Source: Blastococcus capsensis (lineage in GTDB: Bacteria > Actinomycetota > Actinomycetes > Mycobacteriales > Geodermatophilaceae). From it: a stretch of 64,000 bases of DNA. Where the stretch lies: assembly GCF_030165005.1 (NCBI RefSeq), contig NZ_JASNNW010000002.1, positions 186,001-250,000 on the forward strand, written 5' to 3'. Under the pieces are notes generated by a model. It saw only the letters and a list, made by a program, of their open reading frames with translations, did no database searches and was not told the origin of the DNA. Both the position numbers and the translations under genes were made by a program. Position 1 is the stretch's first letter; every line of letters starts with the position of its first letter. Positions 52,240 through 60,059 of this stretch are shown piece by piece.

Positions 52240-52278
52240 GTGTGATCTGTCACACAGATCGGCCGCCAACTGTAGGAC
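52240..52278. promoter_or_regulatory. Overlapping palindromes and promoter between pucR and the ABC operon
   Basis: GTGTGA-TCTG-TCACAC (52240-52255) and GATCTGT-CAC-ACAGATC (52244-52260) are perfect overlapping inverted repeats. For the rightward operon, TAGGAC (52273-52278) lies 17 nt after TCACAC (52250-52255), which would overlap the -35. Leftward, TTGTCC is the reverse complement at 52275-52280. Good candidate binding site for the PucR protein or a CRP-like factor. Confidence 0.5.
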
Positions 52279-52357
52279 AACGCCCTCTGCCACCCGGAGG
52301 GGGTGCTGGACAGACTTCTGCCACCGGTGGCCGCTCGTGCCCCGTCGAGGAGGAAAC

Positions 52358-53554
52358 GTGCCCCGATCCCCACGGTCCCGTCTCGCGGCGGTGTCGGCAG
52401 CCGCGTGCCTGTCGCTCGTCGCCGCCTGCGGTGGGACCGACAGCGAGGCTGCCAGCAGTGGCGGTCCGGTCGACGACGAGCTGGTCAGCGAGGCGCAGGC
52501 CGCCGTCGAGGCGAACCGGCAGGGCACCGACCGTGCCCTCCCCGACAGTGCTCCTGCGCCGCTGCCCGACCAGAACATCTGGGTCATCTCCTGCACGGAG
52601 GCCGGGGAGGGCTGCTCCGCCCCGGCGGCCGGTGCCAAGGCCGCCGGCGAGGCGATCGGCTGGGACGTCACCGTCTTCGACGGCAAGGGCACGCCCGACG
52701 TCTTCGCCCAGGGCATCCGCACCGCCATCGCCGACCAGGCCGACGGGATCATCCTCGACGTCGTCGACTGCGTCGCCGCGAAGGCCCCGTTGGAGGAAGC
52801 CAAGGCCGCCGGGATCAAGATCTTCGCGTTCTACTCGCTCGACTGCGACGACCCGCTGCTGGGCGGCGGAGACCCGCTGTTCGACGCGGAGGTCCTCTAC
52901 GAGGAGGGCCGTACCTACGCCGAGCAGGTGGAGGACGTGTACTCCAAGAGCGTCGCCGACTACGTCATCGCCGAGACCGGGGGCAACGCCAAGATCATCC
53001 AGTTCATCGAGGACGACATCCTCGTCGGCCAGCACCTCTACAAGGGCTTCCAGAAGCACATCGAGCCCTGCACCGGCTGCGAGATCGTCAAGCAGGTCCC
53101 CTTCACGCTGACCGACCTCGTCACCGGTCAGCTGCAGGGCAAGGCCACCGCGGCGCTCACCCAGCACCCCGACGCAAACGTCGTCTACGTCCCCTACGAC
53201 GCGGCGCTGACGCTCGGCATCGCGCAGGCGGTGACGGCCTCCGGCCGGGACGCCGACGTGCTCGTCACCGGCGGCGAAGGGCTCTCGCCGAACATCGGCT
53301 TCGTCCAGGAGGGCAAGGGTCAGGACATGATCGCCGGCGCCCCCGCCCGGTGGGTGGGCTGGGCGGCCATCGACGGCATGAACCGGCTGCTGCAGGGCGA
53401 GGAGCAGGTCGACCCGGGCATCGGGATGCAGACCCTCGACTCCGACTCGGCCCTGCCGACGGAGACGACCTTCTACGACGGCAACGTGGACGAGCAGGGC
53501 AAGCCCAAGCAGGACTACGAGGCCAACTACCGCACGATCTGGGGCCTGTCCTGA
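52358..53554 (+). CDS. Cysteine-rich substrate-binding lipoprotein of an ABC transporter (cassette 3)
   Basis: A 398-residue sugar-type binding lipoprotein. The signal peptide ends with the lipobox LVAACGG. The mature part has six further cysteines (ISCTEAGEGC, VDCVAAKAP, SLDCDDP and EPCTGCEI), unusual for the family and consistent with three disulfides. The binding fold begins NIWVISCTEAGEGCSAPAAG. GTG at 52358 has a strong GAGGAGGAAAC upstream. The stop overlaps a CTG of the ATPase gene. The ligand is unknown; genes for a phosphotriesterase-like hydrolase and an acyl-CoA ligase downstream argue for a lactone, ester or acid rather than a simple sugar. Confidence 0.9.
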   Translation: MPRSPRSRLAAVSAAACLSLVAACGGTDSEAASSGGPVDDELVSEAQAAVEANRQGTDRALPDSAPAPLPDQNIWVISCTEAGEGCSAPAAGAKAAGEAIGWDVTVFDGKGTPDVFAQGIRTAIADQADGIILDVVDCVAAKAPLEEAKAAGIKIFAFYSLDCDDPLLGGGDPLFDAEVLYEEGRTYAEQVEDVYSKSVADYVIAETGGNAKIIQFIEDDILVGQHLYKGFQKHIEPCTGCEIVKQVPFTLTDLVTGQLQGKATAALTQHPDANVVYVPYDAALTLGIAQAVTASGRDADVLVTGGEGLSPNIGFVQEGKGQDMIAGAPARWVGWAAIDGMNRLLQGEEQVDPGIGMQTLDSDSALPTETTFYDGNVDEQGKPKQDYEANYRTIWGLS

Positions 53555-55098
53555 GGAAAGCCACCGGGGGCGCGCGGGACGTCGTCCTGCGCGCCTCCGG
53601 GCTGAGCAAGACCTTCGGTCCCACCACCGTGCTGCGGCAGGCGGGGCTGACGGTCGGGCGAGGTGAGGTGCACGCGCTCCTCGGTGGCAACGGATCGGGC
53701 AAGTCGACCCTCGTGAAGCTGCTCGCCGGGGTCTACCGCGCCGACCCCGGGGGCTCGATCGCGATCGGGGACCTCGAGACGCCCGCTGATTCCTGGTCGT
53801 CGGAGGTGGCCAAGAAGCAGGGGCTGCACTTCGTGCACCAGGACCCGGCCGTCTTCCCGGCCCTCACCGTCGCGGAGAACATCGCGATCGGCCGGGGGTT
53901 CGTCACCGGGCGGTCCGGCCGGATCGACTGGCGGGCGACCCGGCGCCGAACCGCCGAGGTGCTCGACCGGTTCGCCATCCCGGCCACCCCGGACATGCCC
54001 GTCGCCGCCCTGCGCCCGGCCGACCGCGTGATGATCGCCATCGCACGGGCGCTGCAGGACCAGGAGGGCGCCCGGGACGGCGTGCTGGTGCTCGACGAGC
54101 CGACGGCGTCCCTGCCGGTCACCGAGGTGGAGGTGCTGCTCTCGGCGCTGCGCCGGTACGCGGCTGCCGGTCAGACCATCGTGTACGTCAGCCACCGGCT
54201 GGGCGAGGTGCTGGACTTCGCGGATCAGGTCACCGTCCTGCGTGACGGCGACGTCGTCGGCACCCGGCCCGTGCAGGGCATGACCGAGGACGGACTCGTC
54301 GAGCTGATCGTCGGGCGCCCGTTGGACCGGGTGTTCCCGGAACCTCGTACGGCCGAGCGGCGGAACGTGGTGCTGTCGGTGCGCGGCCTGACGACCGGTC
54401 CGCTGCGGGGGGTGGACCTCGACCTGCACCGCGGGGAGGTGCTGGGAGTCGCCGGCCTCCTCGGCTCGGGGCGCACGGAGTTGCTGCGCGCCCTGTTCGG
54501 CGACCTGCGGGTCACGGCCGGGGAGGTGGTGCTGGAGGGGAAGCCGTTGCGCCCCCGTGGACCGCGGCAGGCGATGAAGGCCGGTCTGGCGATGGTGCCG
54601 GAGGACCGCGGCTCGGAAGGACTGTTCCCCGGCATGTCGGTCCGGGAGAACCTCTCGGCCGCGGTCGTCCCGACGTACTGGCGCGGTGGGCGGCTCCGGC
54701 ACCGCAGCGAGCGGGACGACGCCCAGCGGCTCGTGCAGCAGTACGCGGTGAAACCGGCCACCGATCTCCCGCCGGCGGGCACGCTCTCCGGCGGCAACCA
54801 GCAGAAGGTCGTCCTCGGGCGCTGGCTGCGGCGGGAGCCCACGGTCCTGCTCCTCGACGAACCGACCCAGGGCGTCGACGTGAACGCCCGCGTCGACATC
54901 TACGCCCACGTCCGCGCCGCGGTCGAGCGCGGCACGGCGGTCCTGCTGGTGACCTCGGACTTCGAGGAGATGGCCCACGCCGCCGACCGGGTGGTGGTGC
55001 TGCGCGACGGTGTGGTGGCCGCCGAGCTCCACGCCCCGGACATCACCGAGCAGCGCCTGACCGAACTCTCCTACCTGACCGCGGAGGTCCCCGCATGA
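53551..55098 (+). CDS. Two-domain sugar-type ABC ATPase (cassette 3), apparent CTG start
   Basis: An RbsA/MglA-type protein of 515 residues with two nucleotide-binding domains. Domain 1 has Walker A GGNGSGKST, a divergent signature (LRPADRVMIAIARAL) and Walker B VLVLDEPTAS. Domain 2 has the family's usual altered Walker A (GLLGSGRTE), signature LSGGNQQKV and Walker B VLLLDEPTQGVD. No ATG/GTG/TTG lies between the binding-protein stop and the conserved start (VVLRASGLSKTFG), so CTG at 53551, overlapping that stop as CTGA, is the likely start. Same device as at 42980. Its stop overlaps the permease ATG (ATGA). Confidence 0.88.
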   Translation: MRKATGGARDVVLRASGLSKTFGPTTVLRQAGLTVGRGEVHALLGGNGSGKSTLVKLLAGVYRADPGGSIAIGDLETPADSWSSEVAKKQGLHFVHQDPAVFPALTVAENIAIGRGFVTGRSGRIDWRATRRRTAEVLDRFAIPATPDMPVAALRPADRVMIAIARALQDQEGARDGVLVLDEPTASLPVTEVEVLLSALRRYAAAGQTIVYVSHRLGEVLDFADQVTVLRDGDVVGTRPVQGMTEDGLVELIVGRPLDRVFPEPRTAERRNVVLSVRGLTTGPLRGVDLDLHRGEVLGVAGLLGSGRTELLRALFGDLRVTAGEVVLEGKPLRPRGPRQAMKAGLAMVPEDRGSEGLFPGMSVRENLSAAVVPTYWRGGRLRHRSERDDAQRLVQQYAVKPATDLPPAGTLSGGNQQKVVLGRWLRREPTVLLLDEPTQGVDVNARVDIYAHVRAAVERGTAVLLVTSDFEEMAHAADRVVVLRDGVVAAELHAPDITEQRLTELSYLTAEVPA

Positions 55099-56156
55099 CG
55101 ACCACCCCCGCCCGGACGACGACGGACCAGAGCACGCCCGATCCGGCCGGGCCGGTCCGGAACGAGACCCCGGTACAGGGGCCGGCGGCGCCCTGGACTG
55201 CCCGGTGCACGCCGTTCCTCGAGCGCTACGCCCTGCTGATCCTGTTCGTGCTGCTGTGCGTCTTCTTCAGCACCTACGGACCCACCAGCGGGACGTTCCC
55301 GAGCCTGGCCAACGTGCGCAACATCCTCGGCAACGAGGCCGTCATCGCCGTCACCGCGCTGGCGTCCATCATTCCGTTGACCTGCGGGCAGTTCGACCTG
55401 TCGGTCGGGTCGATCGTCGGCCTGTCGTCCATCGTCACAGCCAGCGCGGCCGCCGAGCACGACCTGCCCGTGGCCGCCGCGATCGGCCTCGGCGTCCTCT
55501 CCGGAAGCCTGGTCGGGCTGTTCAACGGCGTGCTGGTGGCTCGGATCGGCGTCAACCCGCTGATCGCCACGCTCGGAACGGCCACGCTGGTGGCGGGGCT
55601 GATCTCGCTCTACACCGCCAACCAGGTGATCAGCATCGGCATCCCGGAGAGCATCACCGCCATCGGGTCGGGCACCTGGCTCGGGCTGCCGCGCACGGTC
55701 TTCTGGCTGGCGCTGGTGGCCGTGGCGGTCTACTACCTGCTGACCCACACGCCGTACGGCCGCTACCTGGCGTCGGTCGGGGTGAGCCCGGGATCGGCCC
55801 GGCTGGTCGGCCTGAGGGTGGACCGGTACGTCCTGTCCAGCTTCGTGCTGTCCGGCGGCCTGGCCGGCATCGCCGGTGTCCTGCTCCTGGCCCGGGCCGG
55901 CACGGCGAACCCGGCCGTGGGCCCCGGTTTCACCCTGGCCGCCCTGTCCGCCGCGTTCCTCGGCGCAACGGCGATCAAGCCGGGCACGTTCAACGTGGTC
56001 GGCACGCTGCTCGGAGTGCTGTTCGTCGCGGTCAGCGTCAACGGCCTGGTCCTGGCCGGAGCGGCCGACTGGGTCCAGCCTACGTTCAACGGCGCGGCGC
56101 TGATCATCGCCGTCGCGCTGTCCACCGCCATCGCCCGGCGACGCGCCGGCACCTGA
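55095..56156 (+). CDS. Sugar-type ABC transporter permease (cassette 3)
   Basis: A 353-residue BPD_transp_2 permease with about 9-10 membrane segments. It includes the family motif IIPLTCGQFDLSVGSIVGLSS, GLFNGVLVARIGVNPLIATLG and the C-terminal SAAFLGATAIKPGTFNVVG. The first 35 residues are a hydrophilic Thr/Pro-rich tail. ATG overlaps the ATPase stop (ATGA), and the hydrolase gene follows 16 nt after its stop with GAGGAG upstream. It differs clearly from the cassette 1 and 2 permeases, which resemble each other. Confidence 0.92.
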   Translation: MTTTPARTTTDQSTPDPAGPVRNETPVQGPAAPWTARCTPFLERYALLILFVLLCVFFSTYGPTSGTFPSLANVRNILGNEAVIAVTALASIIPLTCGQFDLSVGSIVGLSSIVTASAAAEHDLPVAAAIGLGVLSGSLVGLFNGVLVARIGVNPLIATLGTATLVAGLISLYTANQVISIGIPESITAIGSGTWLGLPRTVFWLALVAVAVYYLLTHTPYGRYLASVGVSPGSARLVGLRVDRYVLSSFVLSGGLAGIAGVLLLARAGTANPAVGPGFTLAALSAAFLGATAIKPGTFNVVGTLLGVLFVAVSVNGLVLAGAADWVQPTFNGAALIIAVALSTAIARRRAGT

Positions 56157-56172
56157 CCCCGAGGAGAACCGC

Positions 56173-57159
56173 ATGCCGCAGGTCCAGACAGTGAAGGGTC
56201 CCGTCGACACCGCCGAGCTCGGCCAGACGCTGATGCACGAGCACGTCTTCGTGCTCAACGCCGACGTCCAGCAGAACTACCCCGAGGAGTGGGGCAGCGA
56301 GGACGACCGCGTCGCCGACGCGGTCCAGAAGCTGAACGAGCTGGCCGCCGTCGGCGTCCGCACCATCGCCGACCCGACCGTGATCGGGCTGGGGCGCTAC
56401 ATCCCGCGCATCCAGCGGATCGCCGAGCAGGTCGACCTCAACATCGTCGTGGCGACCGGCTGCTACACCTACGACGACGTCCCCTTCTTCTTCCACTACC
56501 GCGGCCCGGCGCTGAACGCGGCAGTCGGCGCCGAGGTGCCCGACCCGATGGTCGACATGTTCGTGGGCGACATCGAGAACGGCATCGCCGGTACCGGCGT
56601 GCGGGCGGGCTTCCTGAAGTGCGCCATCGACCACCAGGGCATGACCCCGGGCGTCGAGCGGGTGATGCGCGCCGTCGCCAAGGCCCACCGCGCGACGGGC
56701 GCGCCGATCACGGTGCACACGCACCCGACCAGCCAGCAGGGGCTGGCGGTGCAGAAGGTGCTCGGAGACGAGGGCGTCGACCCGCGGCGGGTCGTGCTCG
56801 GGCACAGCGGTGACACCACGGACGTCGACCACCTCAGCGAGCTCGCCGACGCCGGGTTCATCCTCGGGATGGACCGGTTCGGCATCAACCTCGAGACCAC
56901 GTTCGAGGCCCGCGCCGACACCGTGGTCGAGATGTGCCGCCGTGGCTACGCCGAGCAGATGGTGCTCTCGCAGGACGCCTCCTGCTACATCGACTGGCTC
57001 GCCCCGGGCGTCATGGACCTGCTGCCGCAGTGGCACTACACGCACATCCACGAGGAGGTGCTGCCCTACCTGCGCGAGCACGGGGTCACCGACGAGCAGA
57101 TCGAGACGATGCTGGTGGGCAACCCGCGACGGTACTTCGAGAACGTCGGGACCTACTGA
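56173..57159 (+). CDS. Phosphotriesterase-like lactonase/hydrolase
   Basis: A 328-residue amidohydrolase-superfamily TIM barrel. The binuclear metal site is visible: His22 and His24 in LMHEHVFVL, bridging Lys149 in GFLKCAIDHQG, His182 in VHTHP, His211 in LGHSGD and Asp268 in LSQDAS. Most family members hydrolyse lactones; true phosphotriesterase activity is a side reaction. No signal peptide, so it acts on imported substrate. It is directly downstream of the importer genes and overlaps an acyl-CoA ligase gene by one base, suggesting import, ring opening or ester hydrolysis, then CoA activation. Confidence 0.88.
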   Translation: MPQVQTVKGPVDTAELGQTLMHEHVFVLNADVQQNYPEEWGSEDDRVADAVQKLNELAAVGVRTIADPTVIGLGRYIPRIQRIAEQVDLNIVVATGCYTYDDVPFFFHYRGPALNAAVGAEVPDPMVDMFVGDIENGIAGTGVRAGFLKCAIDHQGMTPGVERVMRAVAKAHRATGAPITVHTHPTSQQGLAVQKVLGDEGVDPRRVVLGHSGDTTDVDHLSELADAGFILGMDRFGINLETTFEARADTVVEMCRRGYAEQMVLSQDASCYIDWLAPGVMDLLPQWHYTHIHEEVLPYLREHGVTDEQIETMLVGNPRRYFENVGTY

Positions 57160-58667
57160 TGGTGCTGCGGCCCTTCGACGAGTCCGGCGTCGAGCGCGAC
57201 GCGGACGGCATCAAGCGCTACGTCGACCTCCCGGACTCCGTGGTGGCCATGCTGCGGGCCTCGGTGGACCGGGACCCCGGTGGCGAGGCCGTCGTGGAGG
57301 TCGACGGGCCGCGGCTGACCTACCAGGAGCTCTGGGCGGCGTCGGCCCGCGTGGCCGGCGGGCTGCGCGAGGCCGGCGTCGGCCGCGGTGACCGGGTGGC
57401 GATCCGGCTGGGCAACGGCGTCGACTGGGTGCTCGGCTTCCTCGGCACCCTGATGGCCGGCGGGGTCGCCGTCCCGGTGAACACCCGCTTCACCGACGAC
57501 GAGGCCCGGTACGTCGTCGAGGACAGCGGATCCCGGCTGGTGCTGGCCCCGGGAGAGCCGCTGCCCCAGGGGGAGCCGTTCACGGTCGACGGCCTGCGGC
57601 GCCACGACCTCGCGGCGATCTTCTACACCTCGGGGACGACCGGGTTCCCCAAGGGGGCGATGACCAGCCACGAGAACTTCCTGACCAACATCGAGAACGC
57701 CCGCCGGGTGGTGGGACTGCCGCGAGAAGATCCCACCCTGCGCAACCTGATCTCGGTGCCGCTGTTCCACGTGACCGGTTGCAACAGCCAGTTGCTGCCC
57801 ACCCTGCAGTGCGGTGCGGCGGCGGTGATCATGCCGGCGTTCGAGGTGGGCAGGTTCCTGCGGGTCATCCCCGAGGAACGGATCGCCGTCGTCACGACCG
57901 TGCCGGCGATCTTCTGGCTGGCCATCAGCCAGGAGGAGTTCGCCCGGGTCGACGTCAGCGGTGTCCGGTACGCGACCTACGGCGGCGCACCCATCGCGCC
58001 GGACCTGGTGCAGGCGATCAAGCGCAGCTTCCCGTCGGCCCGGGTGGGCAACGGCTTCGGGTTGTCGGAGACGTCGTCGATCTCCACCTTCCTGCCGCAC
58101 GAGTACGCGGACACGCACGCCGACTCCGTCGGCTTTCCTGCGCCGGTGGTCGATCTCGAGCTGGCCGACATCGACCCGGAGACGGGTGTCGGGGAGCTGC
58201 TGATCCGTGGCGCCCAGGTCGTGCAGGGCTACTGGAACAAGCCAGAGGCGACGGCGGACGCCTTCACCGACGGCTGGCTGCACAGCGGCGACCTGGCCCG
58301 CATCGACGACGACGGCTTCACCTACATCGTCGACCGGGCCAAGGACATGATCAACCGTGGCGGTGAGAACGTCTACAGCGTCGAGGTGGAGAACGCACTG
58401 GCCGCGGCGCCCGGGGTCTTCGAGGTGGCAGTCGTCGGGGTGCCGGACCAGATGATGGGGGAGAAGGTCGGCGCCGTGGTGGTACCCCAGCCCGGGGTCG
58501 AGTTCGACGTCGACGAATTCCTCGCCTTCGTGCGCACGCGGCTGGCCGACTTCAAGGTGCCCCAGTACGTCGCGGTGCGGCCCGCCGCGCTGCCTCGCAA
58601 CCCGGGGGGCAAGGTGCTCAAGCCGGTCCTGCGCAGGGAGACCGAGTGGGGTTCCCCGCTGCGTTGA
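57159..58667 (+). CDS. Acyl-CoA synthetase (AMP-forming)
   Basis: A 502-residue ANL-superfamily ligase with all core motifs: FYTSGTTGFPKGA for ATP binding, GFGLSETSS, the hinge region DRAKDMINRGGENVYSVEVE and the catalytic lysine in PRNPGGKVLKP. Expected to convert a carboxylic acid, probably released by the upstream hydrolase, to its CoA thioester. ATG overlaps the hydrolase stop (TGATG). It is the last gene of the operon that begins with the binding protein, and a 12-bp terminator stem follows. Confidence 0.92.
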   Translation: MVLRPFDESGVERDADGIKRYVDLPDSVVAMLRASVDRDPGGEAVVEVDGPRLTYQELWAASARVAGGLREAGVGRGDRVAIRLGNGVDWVLGFLGTLMAGGVAVPVNTRFTDDEARYVVEDSGSRLVLAPGEPLPQGEPFTVDGLRRHDLAAIFYTSGTTGFPKGAMTSHENFLTNIENARRVVGLPREDPTLRNLISVPLFHVTGCNSQLLPTLQCGAAAVIMPAFEVGRFLRVIPEERIAVVTTVPAIFWLAISQEEFARVDVSGVRYATYGGAPIAPDLVQAIKRSFPSARVGNGFGLSETSSISTFLPHEYADTHADSVGFPAPVVDLELADIDPETGVGELLIRGAQVVQGYWNKPEATADAFTDGWLHSGDLARIDDDGFTYIVDRAKDMINRGGENVYSVEVENALAAAPGVFEVAVVGVPDQMMGEKVGAVVVPQPGVEFDVDEFLAFVRTRLADFKVPQYVAVRPAALPRNPGGKVLKPVLRRETEWGSPLR

Positions 58668-58720
58668 CGCCGATGTCCGGTCAGCCCCCGCCGGCGCCCG
58701 TTGTGCGCTGACGGCCGGAA

Positions 58721-58755
58721 GGTCCCGGCGGCGCGCCCTCGCAGCCGCCGGGACC
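58721..58755. terminator. Bidirectional terminator hairpin
   Basis: GGTCCCGGCGGC (58721-58732) and GCCGCCGGGACC (58744-58755) form a perfect 12-bp stem between the convergent acyl-CoA ligase and small membrane protein genes. Confidence 0.85.
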
Positions 58756-58769
58756 CCGGGTCCTGGGGG

Positions 58770-58988
58770 TCAGCGGATCGCGGGGATCTCGCTGGTGGTG
58801 GTGGAGCTGAGCGGCGACCACGCGTCGGGGTGCGGGCGGCCGGCGTCGGCGACCCAGCCGGGAGTGCGCGCAGCTCCCTGGGCGCCGCGGCTCGTCGTCG
58901 CCGGGCGGGCACTGAGGCTCACGATCACGGCCAGGAGCACGAGAAGGCCGACCAGCACACCACCGATGACCAGGAGCGTCGAGAGCAT
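58770..58988 (-). CDS. Small single-helix membrane protein (72 aa)
   Basis: A 72-residue protein with an N-terminal membrane helix (LLVIGGVLVGLLVLLAVIVS) and a hydrophilic tail ending SPLSSTTTSEIPAIR. It belongs to no family I recognise. The ATG at 58988 is preceded 6 nt away by TACCGT on the same strand, matching the leaderless pattern seen elsewhere, which supports it as a real gene. It is divergent from the hypothetical gene at 59201. Confidence 0.62.
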   Translation of the reverse strand: MLSTLLVIGGVLVGLLVLLAVIVSLSARPATTSRGAQGAARTPGWVADAGRPHPDAWSPLSSTTTSEIPAIR

Positions 58989-59200
58989 GTGCTCACGGTA
59001 GGTGCGGGACTGCTCCGTGTCACCCGGCAGAAGTATCCGAACATCCGGCGCGACATGGACAGAGTTAGCCGCGCCACGCACCTTCCCGCCCGAACTTCCC
59101 AGCAGCTCTCGCCGGTACACGTGGCTGACGGCGGGCCACCGGCCGGCATAGCCGAGGGGCGCCCGGGTAGGGCGACGGTTCGTGAGGACGGGAGGACGCC

Positions 59201-59893
59201 GTGACGGAGCTCGCGCAGCTGGCGGGGCGGCTGGTGGCGGTGCCGCTCGGCGCGGTGGCGCGGTGGCGGGGTGGCAAGCCCATGCACCCGCGGGGTGTGG
59301 TGCTCGACGCGGTGCTGGAACGGCACGGGGGACGCCCGCCCTTCGGCGTCCCGTGGCTCGATGCGGTCGCCACCGGTGAGGTGGTGGTCCGGATGTCACG
59401 GGGTGCCGGCCTTCCGGCGCCCCTGCCCGACGTGCTCGGCGTGGCCATCCGGATGATCGGCGACGACGGCGCCCCGGTCGACCTCCTGCTGTCGACCACC
59501 GGGCGCGGGCCGATCACCCGCCTGATCCCGGTGCCGCGCAGCGATGCGGCGGCGACCTACAGCTCGATCATGGCCTACCGGTCGGCGGCCGGGCCGGTGC
59601 GCATCGCGGCTCTCCCGGACGCACCATCCCTGCCGTCGGACCCCGAGCCGGTCGCCCGGGAAGCGGCCGCGGGCGGGGTCGCCTTCCGTCTCGCGGCGGC
59701 CGTGGGCGCGGGGGAGTGGCGGCCGTTCGCCCGGCTGCGCGCCACGGGGGCCCGACGGCCCTTGGAGCCGGCGTTCCGCTTCGACGCCGTCCGCAACGCG
59801 CCGCCGGGTCTGACGGCGTCCGGCCCCATGGCGCGCTTCCGCGAGCCCGCCTACGCCACGGCCCGGGAGGTCGGCCGACCGACCGGGGTGTGA
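59201..59893 (+). CDS. Conserved hypothetical protein
   Basis: A 230-residue soluble protein without a signal peptide. Recognisable stretches are GKPMHPRGVVLDAVLERHG, GVPWLDAVATGEVVVRMSRG and LPDVLGVAIRMIG, followed by STTGRGPITRLIPVPR. The arrangement (His-Pro-Arg-Gly near the start, then VVVRMSRG and PDVLGVAIR) recalls catalase-like heme proteins (compare VRFSTV and DPRGFA regions), but I cannot confirm heme binding. It is sometimes annotated as a phosphodiesterase in relatives, without evidence that I know of. GTG has GGGAGG about 5 nt upstream. Confidence 0.65.
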   Translation: MTELAQLAGRLVAVPLGAVARWRGGKPMHPRGVVLDAVLERHGGRPPFGVPWLDAVATGEVVVRMSRGAGLPAPLPDVLGVAIRMIGDDGAPVDLLLSTTGRGPITRLIPVPRSDAAATYSSIMAYRSAAGPVRIAALPDAPSLPSDPEPVAREAAAGGVAFRLAAAVGAGEWRPFARLRATGARRPLEPAFRFDAVRNAPPGLTASGPMARFREPAYATAREVGRPTGV

Positions 59894-59896
59894 CGC

Positions 59897-59916
59897 GGTG
59901 AGCTCGCCGGCTCACC
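59897..59916. terminator. Short terminator hairpin
   Basis: GGTGAGC (59897-59903) and GCTCACC (59910-59916) form a perfect 7-bp stem with a 6-nt loop, 4 nt after the preceding stop codon. The rest of the gap to 60059 shows no gene. Confidence 0.6.
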
Positions 59917-60059
59917 CGATGGAGTCGATGACAGGTTGGTGCGGTGGTGGTTGGGTAGGGCAGTTCGTCTGATCGGCTCGGATCGTGGGCCCGGTCCTGA
60001 CGCGAGCCGCACGGTGATGCCGTGGATGCGCTCGACCGTACGAGGAGCTGCACCGCCGC

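Noticed and set aside
52240-52255. Canonical CRP site
   Set aside because: The TGTGA and TCACA halves are 4 nt apart instead of the usual 6, so a classical CRP site is not supported; kept only as a generic operator candidate.
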